Positions 48,762 through 58,046 of a stretch of 64,000 bases of DNA are shown here, piece by piece. Position numbers and translations under genes: made by a program. The notes beneath the pieces were generated by a model that was given only the letters and a program-made list of their open reading frames with translations, made no database searches and had not been told where the DNA came from. Source of the DNA: CAWGYT01 sp963826795 (GTDB lineage: Bacteria > Planctomycetota > Planctomycetia > Pirellulales > Pirellulaceae); NCBI GenBank assembly GCA_963826795.1, contig CAWGYT010000018.1:482661-546660 (forward strand). Direction: 5' to 3'. Positions within the stretch are counted from its first letter, which is position 1, and every line of letters starts with the position of its first letter.

Positions 48762-50054
48762 TCAAAACGGATCCACGGGCGGCGTGATTCCCTCAGCGCC
48801 GAGATCCCAGGGGCTATAGCGAACTTCAAACTGGTGGGTCGCGACGCTCAGCATGGCGCCCGGGGCGATTCGTTTCTGGTCGACCAGCCCGCGATTGATC
48901 CGCGTGCCATTGGCGCTTTTGAGGTCCTTGACGTACCACCAGCCACTGTACATGTAGAGCAGGCAATGTTCGTAGGAGACGTCCGAGTGTGCCAGTACGA
49001 TGTCACACGAAGGACTGCGTCCGACGATCAGGCGAGGCTGTGACAGCGGAATCGATTTCCCTCCGTCCAGCGGTACGAGTTCGCCAAGTTTCATCGGCCC
49101 CGACGGCTCGCCGGCCTTGGGAGCTCCCTTGGTATCAACCGGCGTGGCAAGCTTGGGACGATGCTTCTTGACAAGCGTGACTTCGTTTCCGACTTTGTTG
49201 TAGGCCACTTTGTCCATCAGAGCCCACATCAAGACCAGACCGCGTCCCGCATTCTCATCATCGGACAGCGAGACGTTCAAGCAACTCTGGACGTCGAACC
49301 CGCGGCCCTCGTCACGAACCGTAAAGCGAGCTTCTTCGCGCGTGACGAGCGCCCGGACGAACACGGTTCGCGCGCCATAGGTGTCGGACTCCATCCGCTC
49401 CTGGACCAGCGAGCTGCCGTGTCCGTCGGGGGACTTTTCGCGGAAATCGCGATCGGCCCGCATCTCCTCGGACGACAACTCCAGGTTGCCATGGTAGATC
49501 GCATTCAGGATGGCTTGCTCCAACGCCACTCCGATCTGGAGCCGCGCGGCCGCGTCGCAGACATCCATCCCGCCGACCATCTGCAGCACCAACGTCACCA
49601 GCGGTTCGATCAGCTCCCGATCATTGCGCAACTCGAAATGGAAGTCGGTGATCTTAATGTGGTCGATCAGACGGCGAAAATTCGTATCGCCCTCGGCCAG
49701 CTCAAGCACGTGCTTGACCGAATCGACCAACAGCTTGTTCATCTGGGATTTGGGCACGTAGCTGGCCGCACCCTGTTGAAGTGCCTGGGCCGCGAGCGTC
49801 TCGCTTCCGTGTCCCGTCATCAGGATCACCGGAACCTCGGGAAACTCCGCGCGGACCGCCTTGACCAGTTCCAGTCCATCCATCTCGGGCATTTGCATGT
49901 CCGTCAGAACCGCATCCGGCGGATTGCGCCGCAACTGCTTGAGCGCTCCCACTCCGTTTTCCGCGTAGCGAACCGACATCCCGTGGCGCTCGAGAATGCC
50001 CCCGATCATGCGACGATCGGTAGCGGAGTCATCGACCAGCAGAACCGTGGGCAT
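48762..50054 (-). CDS. Response regulator with RsbW-like ATPase and FHA domain
   Basis: 430 residues from ATG 50054 with GGAGAT 7 nt upstream. An N-terminal receiver domain (TVLLVDDSATDRRMIGGILE; TDMQMPEMDG phosphoacceptor) is followed by a GHKL/anti-sigma ATPase (LEQAILNAIYHGNLEL, VRDEGRGFD, NAGRGLVLM). A C-terminal FHA domain (LIVGRSPSCDIVLAHSDVSY; LKSANGTRINRGLV) recognises phosphothreonine. The joined parts suggest a regulator that switches a partner or sigma-like factor in response to phosphorylation. It lies 101 bp downstream of the AAA+ gene on the same strand. Confidence 0.9.
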   Translation of the reverse strand: MPTVLLVDDSATDRRMIGGILERHGMSVRYAENGVGALKQLRRNPPDAVLTDMQMPEMDGLELVKAVRAEFPEVPVILMTGHGSETLAAQALQQGAASYVPKSQMNKLLVDSVKHVLELAEGDTNFRRLIDHIKITDFHFELRNDRELIEPLVTLVLQMVGGMDVCDAAARLQIGVALEQAILNAIYHGNLELSSEEMRADRDFREKSPDGHGSSLVQERMESDTYGARTVFVRALVTREEARFTVRDEGRGFDVQSCLNVSLSDDENAGRGLVLMWALMDKVAYNKVGNEVTLVKKHRPKLATPVDTKGAPKAGEPSGPMKLGELVPLDGGKSIPLSQPRLIVGRSPSCDIVLAHSDVSYEHCLLYMYSGWWYVKDLKSANGTRINRGLVDQKRIAPGAMLSVATHQFEVRYSPWDLGAEGITPPVDPF

Positions 50055-50155
50055 GGCTGAAATCTCCAACAACGTCGATCCCGCGACAGATCCTGGGGTG
50101 CCAAGCACCGGACAAGATCGTCGGTCGAACGACTCTTCGACGGCGGCGGTCGCGT

Positions 50156-51931
50156 CTAGCGAACGCCCTGCCGTTCTAAATCAAGGATTTGCTGACGCCA
50201 CGCTTCTCGGTCCGCTTCGGTCACCTCCGGATTGGGCAGGAGGGATCGACGAGTACAGTTTAACAAGGCCTGCAAGGTCTGATAGCGTCTGGTGGGCCCA
50301 ATTGCCGGAAGTATCAGATCGTGAACAATCTCGACCACTTCCCCAATCCCCTGGGCGCCGCTGGATTTCAACTGCGAACGCAGGGAGGCGAAGGCGGCCG
50401 CGGAATAGCCAAGCGTCAGCTCGTCCAACCGCGCGAGATCCTCTTCGGTGGGCGACTGCAAGACAGATTCGGCGGTCCAACGGAGGAAGTCCTGACGATC
50501 CTCGCCTTCGGGATCGAGCACGGGGATAATCAAGTCGCCCACCCTCCCCGGTCGGCGAATGTCGGGGGACAGGAGATGAATCCGGGCGGTCATCAACAAC
50601 CAGATCACACGACCGCGCAGGCGGGGATCCGACATCATCGCCTGAATCTTGCCCGTCAGCCGCCGCTCGGTCGAATGCGTCTCTTCCCCGACGCCACCGA
50701 ATTGCGTGTCCGCCTCGTCGACGAAAATCACAACTTTCTCCAGGGCCTCCAGCACCCGCCGTAGGCGTTCGAAGATCACATCCGTTTGACCGTACCATTG
50801 GCTGCGAATGCTCTTCAGCACCAAGACCGGAACGCCCAGCTCGCTGGCCACGGCCTCGAAGATATAAGTCTTGCCACCTCCAATGGGCCCGGCCACAGCT
50901 GCCCCCGCCAGGGCCTTTTCCCGAGGCGCTCGAAAACGGGGCAAGAGCTCTCGTTGCAGAAACGCCTTCAGCTTGCGATTGCCCAGGATCGAATCCAACG
51001 TGTGCGACGGCTTACTGAACTCAACGACGTCCTCGCCCACCTGCGACTGGATGAATTCCTGGACCTTCGCGATCAAATCCGCTGGCACCAACGGTTCACG
51101 CGTGTAAGACGCGCGCAGCAGCAATTGACGCAGCGCATGCACCGAAAGCCCCGCGGTGAATGCGGCAAGCTCCTGCTCCGTCGACCACAGTTGCGGCGGC
51201 TGAGCGGCCTGGGCCGCGTAGAACCGGATAAAATGCAACCGCTCCGCCATCCCGGGCGAGGGCACCTCGACGTCCAAGACCTGCGGCAACCGAGAAACGC
51301 GGGGATGAATCAGACTGCGCGATTCGGCGAACATCAACACCGAGTCGCCGCCGTTCATGAAGGCGGGATCCGAAAACCAGTCCTGCACGATTCCAATCCG
51401 GTGCAGTTGCCGATCATTCAGCGAAGCGACGTCGCCATTGCCCGCCGGCAACAACATGTCGGCCGCCTCGATCAGAATCAGCAGATTGCCAGCTAAGTGA
51501 CTGCGCGAACAGATCGTGAACTGCCGCAGGGTTTCGAGCGCCAAAGTCGGGTTTCCGATCGCATCCAACAACAGGCGATCGAATTGCCGCGACAACTGCT
51601 CGAACTCGGATTCCCCCCGAGCTTGCATGCCGCGAATCAAGAGCGTATTGGGGTCGACTCCCGATTTCCAGGCGATCCAAGCGCTCTTGAGCTTGTCCGA
51701 ATTGTCCAGAATGCGAATCGGCCCGTTCAGTTCATAAACCAGCCGTGTGAGCCCGTTCGTGAAACACTTTTCGGCCACGAAGGGAATCAGCGGCACATAG
51801 TCCTGGCCGTTGAAGAACAGGTCGTGGGCGTTGCCGCTGAGGACCAAGCTGCGGGACTGGTCCGAGTTCAAGATCTCGGCCAGTTTCGTGAAGAACGAGT
51901 ACTTCAGGTCGGACATCGGCGGTTCGGACAT
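50156..51931 (-). CDS. Two-domain AAA+ ATPase next to pspA
   Basis: About 591 residues; ATG 51931 is used, GTG 51937 and ATG 51916 are alternatives. The second domain is an active AAA+ module: Walker A GPIGGGKTYIF (350-357 in the GTG numbering), Walker B VVIFVDEAD, and an arginine-finger loop DIRRPGRVG. The first half looks like a degenerate AAA module: it keeps a Walker-B-like NLLILIEAAD but lacks a P-loop. This double architecture recalls substrate remodelling ATPases. The pspA gene ends 14 bp upstream of its start, so they are co-transcribed. No TM helix is present. Confidence 0.85.
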   Translation of the reverse strand: MSEPPMSDLKYSFFTKLAEILNSDQSRSLVLSGNAHDLFFNGQDYVPLIPFVAEKCFTNGLTRLVYELNGPIRILDNSDKLKSAWIAWKSGVDPNTLLIRGMQARGESEFEQLSRQFDRLLLDAIGNPTLALETLRQFTICSRSHLAGNLLILIEAADMLLPAGNGDVASLNDRQLHRIGIVQDWFSDPAFMNGGDSVLMFAESRSLIHPRVSRLPQVLDVEVPSPGMAERLHFIRFYAAQAAQPPQLWSTEQELAAFTAGLSVHALRQLLLRASYTREPLVPADLIAKVQEFIQSQVGEDVVEFSKPSHTLDSILGNRKLKAFLQRELLPRFRAPREKALAGAAVAGPIGGGKTYIFEAVASELGVPVLVLKSIRSQWYGQTDVIFERLRRVLEALEKVVIFVDEADTQFGGVGEETHSTERRLTGKIQAMMSDPRLRGRVIWLLMTARIHLLSPDIRRPGRVGDLIIPVLDPEGEDRQDFLRWTAESVLQSPTEEDLARLDELTLGYSAAAFASLRSQLKSSGAQGIGEVVEIVHDLILPAIGPTRRYQTLQALLNCTRRSLLPNPEVTEADREAWRQQILDLERQGVR

Positions 51932-51945
51932 TGGCACGTTGCCCG

Positions 51946-52761
51946 CTAATTTTCTGGGATCCGGGTCTTGTCGGCCGTCTCGCCGCTGGCCCCTTCCGAT
52001 TCCTTCCGCGTCAAGCCAATCAGAGCGTCGAACTCGGTATCGGCTTCCGACGCGGTGGCGTATTCCAGGAACTCGGCCTCCGACCGCTTGGTATCGACGC
52101 CCGCCATCTCGCGCGACACGCGGGCCGTGGCCTTGGCCTGATCGCGGACGTCTCGCAACTCCTGCAACTCCTCGTGCGTGCGATCCTTGCTGATCCCCGT
52201 CAGCATGTCCGCGATCTCCTTCTCCTCCTTCGCGGTCAGCATCTCCGCAACCGTCTGGTGCTTCTCTTGCCGAATCTTGTCGATCTCGCGGAGCAACGAC
52301 TGCAGCTGCGTCTTGTGACCGGCGATATTCGAATCGAAGCCCTTGATATCCTCTTCCAATTCGTTCGCGTGCGTCTCTTTTTCACTCAGAGTTGAGCTGA
52401 AGTCCTTGTAAGCCGCCTGGCACTTGAGGTATTCCGGATCGCTCTTGATCGCCTCCTGATCGCCGTTGTGCCGCTCCACTACCTTGCGAGCCATCGCCGC
52501 TGCCCCATCGCGCAGCTTGCGCAGACGGTCGATATCCTCAGTCAACCGCTTCAGCGACGCCTTCTTCTTCTCTTCTTGGGCGATCATCGCCCCGACGGCT
52601 TCCTTGTACTGATGGATTCGAGCGGTTTTTTCCTGAATGACCCGGTCATAGGTCGCCTGAACGACGGCAGGATTTGTACTCAGCGTCCGACGAGCGTCGT
52701 CGATTCGGCCCGTCACCAAGTACCCGAGTGCCCGAAAATAGCGGCCAATCGCACCAAACAT
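51946..52761 (-). CDS. pspA: PspA/IM30 (ESCRT-III superfamily) membrane stress protein
   Basis: 271 residues. The N-terminal amphipathic stretch (MFGAIGRYFRALGYLVTG) precedes a long coiled coil: YKEAVGAMIAQEEKKKASLK and VAEMLTAKEEKEIADMLTG. The pattern matches the PspA/Vipp1 family, which is now placed in the ESCRT-III superfamily and coats or remodels damaged inner membranes. The tail (EFLEYATASEADTEFDALIG) is variable. It is the first gene before the AAA+ ATPase, with a spacing of 14 bp. Confidence 0.85.
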   Translation of the reverse strand: MFGAIGRYFRALGYLVTGRIDDARRTLSTNPAVVQATYDRVIQEKTARIHQYKEAVGAMIAQEEKKKASLKRLTEDIDRLRKLRDGAAAMARKVVERHNGDQEAIKSDPEYLKCQAAYKDFSSTLSEKETHANELEEDIKGFDSNIAGHKTQLQSLLREIDKIRQEKHQTVAEMLTAKEEKEIADMLTGISKDRTHEELQELRDVRDQAKATARVSREMAGVDTKRSEAEFLEYATASEADTEFDALIGLTRKESEGASGETADKTRIPEN

Positions 52762-53015
52762 GAGTCCTAGTCCTTAATTCGTCCGATCGCAATCGAAGAG
52801 GCCCGCTGCCAGAGCCATGATGCTAAGAAAAAAAAAGCACCAGGACAATCCAACGGGCCCCGTCCCAAACTCAGATTCGCCGCTCGCGGCCGAATCGCCC
52901 TCCCAACATGCAACCGCCCGTCCGCGATTCGGGGCGCGACGGGCGTGGTCTGAACGAGCGGCGGACCGGGACTCTGTGAAATCAGCCCCGGCGGAAGGCA
53001 GCGGGGTTGGCTCGA

Positions 53016-54287
53016 CTACGAAGCACTTGCGTCACTCGACGCACCCGCCGTCTCATCCAACAAGACGTTGATGTAGGCCTGTAGCTTCTCGTAGGGATGA
53101 TAGCCAACGACCATCAACCGCACCTTGCCCTCTCGATCCAGGAAAAGCGTGGTGGGAAATCCCCGAAAATTCGGAACCTGCTCGCGGGTCGCGTCGTCGC
53201 CGATCACGCAGGTGTAGTTGATCCCCTGCTCGCTCATGAAATCGCGGATCCCCTGCAGCATTTCCTCGCCTTCGCCGTTCTCGTAGTTCACCCCCACAAT
53301 CGCCAAGTCATTCGCATAAGCGTCCTGCAACTTGACAAAATGGGGAATTTCCATTCGGCACGGAGGGCACCAGGTACCCCAAATATCCACAATGACCAGC
53401 TTGCCTTTGAAGTCCGCCAGCTTGACGGCCTTTTGGTCCAGGTCGGGCAACTCGAAGTCGAACTCGAACGACTCCTGCTGTGCGATTTCTTCCCGAGCTT
53501 CCTCCATCATCTTTTCGCGCACGGCCTTCAGGATCTCCTCCAGCGCGGCTTTGAACTCGTCGTTGTCGCGGATCGTGGCGAAGAACGCATCGTCCTCGAT
53601 CCCGGCGACTTCCGTCATGCCCGCGGCAACCGCCTGCTGCAACGACGAAACCGCTTCGCTGGCCTGGTTCTGATGCGCAAACGCGCGGGCCTCATTAAAA
53701 AGTGCCATGGCGATCAAGCGTTCGGCCTGCGGCGGCACCATGCCGGTATCGGCCAGTTGGCGAGCACAGCGTGCGGTGTCAATGAACTGCGCGGCGGCAG
53801 CGGCCGGATCGGTCGCTTCCAGGTCGGTGCCGGCGCGTAGCCGGAGCAAGAGACGATTGACTTGCATCTCGATGCTGTCGGGAAACACAACCAAGGCGTC
53901 TTCGGTCACGATCAGGGCCTTGTCCAGGTCGCGTTGCTGCATCGCGGCCATCAGGTCACGTGCGAAATCGTCCAGCGTTTTCTCGACGGCCTCCTCGACG
54001 GCCGCAGCGTCCTCGGCAAGCGGGTCCGCAGGCAACTCAAACGTCGCCTGGTCGTCGTCCGCCCCGCCGTCCTCGGCCGCCTCGTCCTCGGCCGCCTCAT
54101 CGCCCTCGGAACCCCCATCGGCGTCCTCCGTCGCATCCTCCCCGTCCTCGTCTGAGCTCGACGCGCCATCCTCAGTCGTCGCCGATGAACTCCCGCTCGA
54201 CGGATTCGGGGTGGACGTTGATTCCGACTTGCAGCCGACAATCAATGCTAAGGCCAGGAACACGCCCAAGAAGGCCAAACGTTTCAT
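53016..54287 (-). CDS. TlpA-like thiol-disulfide lipoprotein with acidic linker
   Basis: 423 residues from ATG 54287 with AGAGGAAA 5-7 nt upstream. LALALIVGC is a lipobox, so the protein is probably lipidated. A long Asp/Glu/Ala-rich linker (about residues 20-85) follows, then a helical region and a thioredoxin fold: IWGTWCPPCRMEIPHF holds the CPPC redox site, and FRGFPTTLFLDREGKVRLMV the cis-Pro. It probably reduces or oxidises exported proteins, for instance in cytochrome maturation. It lies 69 bp downstream of larC on the same strand. Confidence 0.9.
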   Translation of the reverse strand: MKRLAFLGVFLALALIVGCKSESTSTPNPSSGSSSATTEDGASSSDEDGEDATEDADGGSEGDEAAEDEAAEDGGADDDQATFELPADPLAEDAAAVEEAVEKTLDDFARDLMAAMQQRDLDKALIVTEDALVVFPDSIEMQVNRLLLRLRAGTDLEATDPAAAAAQFIDTARCARQLADTGMVPPQAERLIAMALFNEARAFAHQNQASEAVSSLQQAVAAGMTEVAGIEDDAFFATIRDNDEFKAALEEILKAVREKMMEEAREEIAQQESFEFDFELPDLDQKAVKLADFKGKLVIVDIWGTWCPPCRMEIPHFVKLQDAYANDLAIVGVNYENGEGEEMLQGIRDFMSEQGINYTCVIGDDATREQVPNFRGFPTTLFLDREGKVRLMVVGYHPYEKLQAYINVLLDETAGASSDASAS

Positions 54288-54329
54288 TTCGATTTCCTCT
54301 ATTTTCGCAATTTGAATCCAACAACGCGG

Positions 54330-54346
54330 GTTGGGAAAAGGGGTCA
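54330..54346. repeat. Half copy of the REP-like palindrome
   Basis: GTTGGGAAAAGGGGTCA matches the left arm at 559 and 19887 exactly, then diverges. There is no right arm. It lies between larC and the TlpA gene. Confidence 0.75.
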
Positions 54347-54356
54347 ACAGTCCGCG

Positions 54357-55529
54357 TCAGTTCGCGTGTTTCGCCGCGTCCATGACCGATTGTAGCGGAA
54401 TCTTATGCGCCTCGGCGAGCCGCCGGCAATCCTCGTACTCAGGAAAAAAGCGGTCCGATCCATCGGGTAAAGTCACGTTTTTTCCCTTGACCTCCCCCCA
54501 CGGCGTCAACCGTTGTTGAATGTCCCGCTTCAGTTTTCGGCGGTCGGCCGTCCAGTGGCGAATTCCCAACGTCTGCGTCTGGGCGAACACGATGTCCTCC
54601 ATCCTGACGGCGTCGGCTGGGGAACAGAGCAACGTCAGTTTCGTCGCGGGCCGGTTTTTCTTCATGTAGATCGGGGTCAGGTAGACGTCCAGCGCGCCCG
54701 CCTCCCACAGCCGTTCGGCACAATATCCAACCACCTCTCCGGTCACGTCATCCAGGTTGGTTTCCAGGACGGCCACGACGTCCTGCTCCACGTCTGCCCC
54801 GGATTGGTCTGCGTCGGATTGGCCCAGCAGCACGCGCAAGAGGTTGGCCTGTTCGGGGAAGTCACGGTCGCCGGCCCCGTAGCCAATTCGCTGGATTGTC
54901 ATGGGCGGCAAGCGGCCGTATTCGCTGACGACACAGGCCGCGATGGCCGCTCCGGTCGGCGTTGTGAGCTCGGCCTCCACGACCGACGGCGCGAGCGGAA
55001 TTCCTTGTAACAATTCGGCCGTCGCCGGCGCGGGAACGCTGCAGCGACCATGGGCAATCTGAATCTGACCGGACCCCGTTGGGATCGGCGCACAAATCAC
55101 ACGGTCCGGGCCCAGCAAGTCCAACGCGATCGAAACGCCCACGATGTCGGCGATCGAGTCCACCGCCCCCACCTCGTGGAAGTGGACCTTCTGCAACGTC
55201 GTCCCGTGAACCTTTGCTTCGGCCTCGCCCAGCCGCGTAAAGATCCGCGTCGCCAACTCTCGCTGTGGCGGACTGAGTAGACTCTGATCGATCATCGCGG
55301 TGATGTGATGCAAATGGCGGTGGGCGTGCTCGGGCGGATGCTCGACCGTGACCTTGGCCGCGCGAAATCCTTTGCGCCGGACTTCGCTGAGCTCCAATCG
55401 CACGTCCGGTAGGCCGAGGGAGGCGACGCCCGCCTGGATCGTCGGCAGATCCGCTCCGGCATCAATCAAAGCGCCCAGCATCATGTCGCCGCTGAGCCCG
55501 CTCGCACAGTCAAGGTACAGAAGTTTCAT
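54357..55529 (-). CDS. larC: Nickel-pincer cofactor biosynthesis protein LarC
   Basis: 390 residues in a single intact frame. DCASGLSGDMMLGALIDAGA is the family's N-terminal motif. VHFHEVGAVDSIADIVG and CSVPAPATAELLQGIPL are typical metal and nucleotide segments. ETNLDDVTGEVVGYCAERLW follows. LarC inserts nickel into the pyridinium-pincer cofactor of LarA in a CTP-dependent reaction. In lactobacilli the gene is read through a programmed frameshift; here no shift is needed. The LarA-like gene is at 37532-38806. LarB and LarE were not seen in the window. Confidence 0.94.
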   Translation of the reverse strand: MKLLYLDCASGLSGDMMLGALIDAGADLPTIQAGVASLGLPDVRLELSEVRRKGFRAAKVTVEHPPEHAHRHLHHITAMIDQSLLSPPQRELATRIFTRLGEAEAKVHGTTLQKVHFHEVGAVDSIADIVGVSIALDLLGPDRVICAPIPTGSGQIQIAHGRCSVPAPATAELLQGIPLAPSVVEAELTTPTGAAIAACVVSEYGRLPPMTIQRIGYGAGDRDFPEQANLLRVLLGQSDADQSGADVEQDVVAVLETNLDDVTGEVVGYCAERLWEAGALDVYLTPIYMKKNRPATKLTLLCSPADAVRMEDIVFAQTQTLGIRHWTADRRKLKRDIQQRLTPWGEVKGKNVTLPDGSDRFFPEYEDCRRLAEAHKIPLQSVMDAAKHAN

Positions 55530-55839
55530 CGCGGGTGGGTGGTCGGAGGTGGGTGGTTCGAAGAGACAGCTGAAGCGTATCGTACGTCAGTTTGCTGAGC
55601 GGACGTAAGACGGTGACGGTCTTCCGCAGCGACGTTTCGGGGACGTTTTCCAGGGCGGGCAGGCGGGAGAGAGACCCTGTGGAATAGCGTGCCCATCAGC
55701 CCGCTCAGCGAGTCCCGTCCCGGCCACGACATGGCGGGTTGCGTCGAAGCCACATTGACCTTCACACGACGCTTGAGGTACAAGTTCCGCCACGTGGGAA
55801 CGGGCCATTCAGCCATCCATCGGAGACACCGCCCGGCTT
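55530..55839. other. 310-bp divergent region between larC and a receiver gene
   Basis: It must contain both promoters. No repeat, terminator or small gene is evident. Confidence 0.5.
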
Positions 55840-56814
55840 ATGGTGACTTACACTCCTTCGGTCGCGACGTCTCCCGAGGCGCTCGCCGCACGAGCGGCCG
55901 GGGACGAGCTGGACGTGCTCTACATCCTGGGTCCGGGCAGTCCGGAGACCTGGATGCAGCGGGCGCTGGGCAACGAAACCGATCAGATCCGAGTCACGGA
56001 AAGCCCGGCGCTGTCGGTGGCGCTCGAGCAACTTCGGAAGCAAGCGTTCGACGTAATCGTGATCGACCGAGGAGCTTCGGACCGCAACGCCGGCGAGGTG
56101 CTGATGGCGATCCGAGCCAACACGTACGAACAGCAGCCCGTCGTGGTGTTGAGCGAGCGGGCGGATCGGGACGACGCCGCGGACTTTCTGATGGCGGGCG
56201 CGACGGCGTTTCTGTCGCTGCGAGTCACGACGCCCCGCGAATTCGTCTGGCAGCTTCAAGCGGCAGCGGCACACGGGCGTTGGCAGCGAGAACATCAGCA
56301 GCTCCGAGCCTGGCAGCAACGTCAGATCGAGCAGGAGCAGCACGAAATTTTGGGGCTGCTGGAGGAACAGTCGACGGTCTTCGGGATCGCGGCTCGGCTG
56401 GATGACGAAGCGCAAGCATCCGCGGGCACGGCATTGCGTCACCTGCCCGAATTGGCGGTTTCCTGCCGCGATTTACTCCAGGCCTACGTCGTGATGGGGC
56501 GCGGCCACTTGGGACGCGAAGTCGAGCGTTTCGCCGTCGAGCTTCATAATTCACAAACACCGCTGGCTCGCGTCTTACAGGCCTTTACGCAAGCCATCCA
56601 AGCGCTGGTCCGCGACCGCGGAGCCCGTAGCTCGCGACACGTCTACAACCGAGGTAACCTGCTGCTGTTCGACCTCCTGCTGCGATGGTCGGACCTGCCC
56701 CCGCGTAAGGAAACGCATGAACCTGTCCGTCATCATTCCGATCTACAACGAACAAGACAACCTGCACCCCCTTTACCGCGAATTAACGGATGCCTTAAGG
56801 CCGCTCGCGATTGA
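55840..56814 (+). CDS. Receiver-domain-like protein of unknown output
   Basis: As read, 324 residues. Residues about 22-150 look like a receiver domain (VLYILGPGSPETWMQRALGN; DVIVIDRGASDRNAGEVLMA; PVVVLSERADRDDAADFLMA), although the acidic pocket is weak. An Arg/Gln/Glu-rich helix and a further helical domain follow. As read, the frame overlaps the following GT2 by 98 bp. If one base is missing near 56680, a TAA at 56706-56708 would end the gene 8 bp before the GT2 start, a far more natural layout. No DNA-binding domain is seen. Confidence 0.65.
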   Translation: MVTYTPSVATSPEALAARAAGDELDVLYILGPGSPETWMQRALGNETDQIRVTESPALSVALEQLRKQAFDVIVIDRGASDRNAGEVLMAIRANTYEQQPVVVLSERADRDDAADFLMAGATAFLSLRVTTPREFVWQLQAAAAHGRWQREHQQLRAWQQRQIEQEQHEILGLLEEQSTVFGIAARLDDEAQASAGTALRHLPELAVSCRDLLQAYVVMGRGHLGREVERFAVELHNSQTPLARVLQAFTQAIQALVRDRGARSSRHVYNRGNLLLFDLLLRWSDLPPRKETHEPVRHHSDLQRTRQPAPPLPRINGCLKAARD

Positions 56815-57722
56815 ATATGAGCTGGTTTTCGTCGATGACGGTTCGACGGACGACAGCCGGCCACGACTCGCCACACTCGCCCAACAGGATCCGCACGTCC
56901 GCGTGATCCTCTTCCGGCGCAACTACGGCCAGACCTCGGCGATGCAGGCCGGCCTGGAACACGCCGTGGGCGACGTGATTGTGACGATCGACGGCGACCT
57001 TCAAAATGATCCTGCGGACATCCCCTTGCTGCTCGCCAAGCTGGAGGAAGGCTATGACTTGGTGCACGGCTGGCGACGCGACCGACAGGACGCCTGGCTC
57101 AGCCGAAAACTCCCTTCCAAGCTCGCCAACGCGCTGATCTCTCGGACGACCCGCTTTCCGATCCACGATCTGGGTTGCACGCTCAAAGCCATCCGCCGGG
57201 AGATCGCGGACGACCTCGAGCTGTACGGACAGATGCACCGTTTCATCCCGATCCTGGCGGCTCAGCGCGGCGCACGTTGCGTGGAGCTCGTCACGAACCA
57301 TCGAGCGCGACGATCGGGCCAAAGCAAGTACGGCATCTCGCGTACGCTGCAGGTCGTACTCGATCTGTGCACCGTGAAGTACATGCTCGATTACTTCGCC
57401 AACCCGATGCGGCTGTTCGGTAAATCGGCCGCCCTCTGCGGCGGCCTGGGCGGACTCGCGTTGGCGATTACCGTGCTGCTGAAGTGGCAGGCCGGCATCG
57501 ATATGACCGGCAATCCCTTGCTGTTAATGGCCGTCTTCTGCTGGCTGACCAGCACCCAGCTGATCAGCCTCGGACTACTGGGTGAAGTCGAGCGCACGCA
57601 TCTACTACCAGCGCGATGGCCACCGCCCCTTCGCGATTGCCCAGCGACTGGGATACCAAGACCAGCCGACCGTCGCGTTCCCCACCGAGTCCGATGCCGC
57701 GAGCGTCAAGCGATCGGCGTGA
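56717..57722 (+). CDS. GT2 glycosyltransferase, dolichyl-/undecaprenyl-phosphate type (one apparent frameshift)
   Basis: About 335 residues after frame joining. ATG 56717 has AAGGAAA upstream. SVIIPIYNEQDNLHPLYREL and VFVDDGSTDDSRPRL form the nucleotide-sugar site; IDGDLQNDPADIP is the DxD metal motif. HDLGCTLKAIRREI is the acceptor loop. Two C-terminal TM helices follow (AALCGGLGGLALAITVLL; PLLLMAVFCWLTSTQLISLG). The frame shifts at about 57593 (one extra G), and the normal tail SARIYYQRDGHRPFAIAQRL ends at TGA 57722. These enzymes transfer a sugar to a polyprenyl phosphate at the inner membrane, for surface glycans or lipid A modification. Confidence 0.9.
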
Positions 57723-57750
57723 ACTCCCGGGGGCGGACGCGACCAGCGCC

Positions 57751-57792
57751 CCGGCCCCTCATCCGGCCGGCCCCTCATCCGGCCTGCGGCCC
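57751..57792. repeat. CCCTCATCCGG repeat, two units
   Basis: Two adjoining GGCCCCTCATCCGGCC units just after the GT2 gene. They are of the same family as 10781-10872. Confidence 0.7.
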
Positions 57793-58046
57793 AATCCTGT
57801 TCGGCACTCAGGTTGCTCGATAGGTCCGCGTGAGTGGAAAATTCGGCGGACGGGATTGAGCAGCGAGTGAGGGTAAGGTGGAGAGATGGTTGTCGAGGCG
57901 AGGGGATCGGTTGAGCGCGCAGCAGCAACGGCCGTCGACTCCCATTGGGCAGGGCGGTTCTTAAGCGTCGTGTCGCTTGAGTTTTCCAGATGCGCCAGCA
58001 GTTCCACGTCGTCGGCCCAGCCGTTCCGCGCGAAAAGGGGATCGCG

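Noticed and set aside
52801..52870. Terminator after the TlpA gene
   Set aside because: There is a run of nine T on the minus strand (52827-52836), but only a 4-bp GGAC/GTCC stem precedes it.
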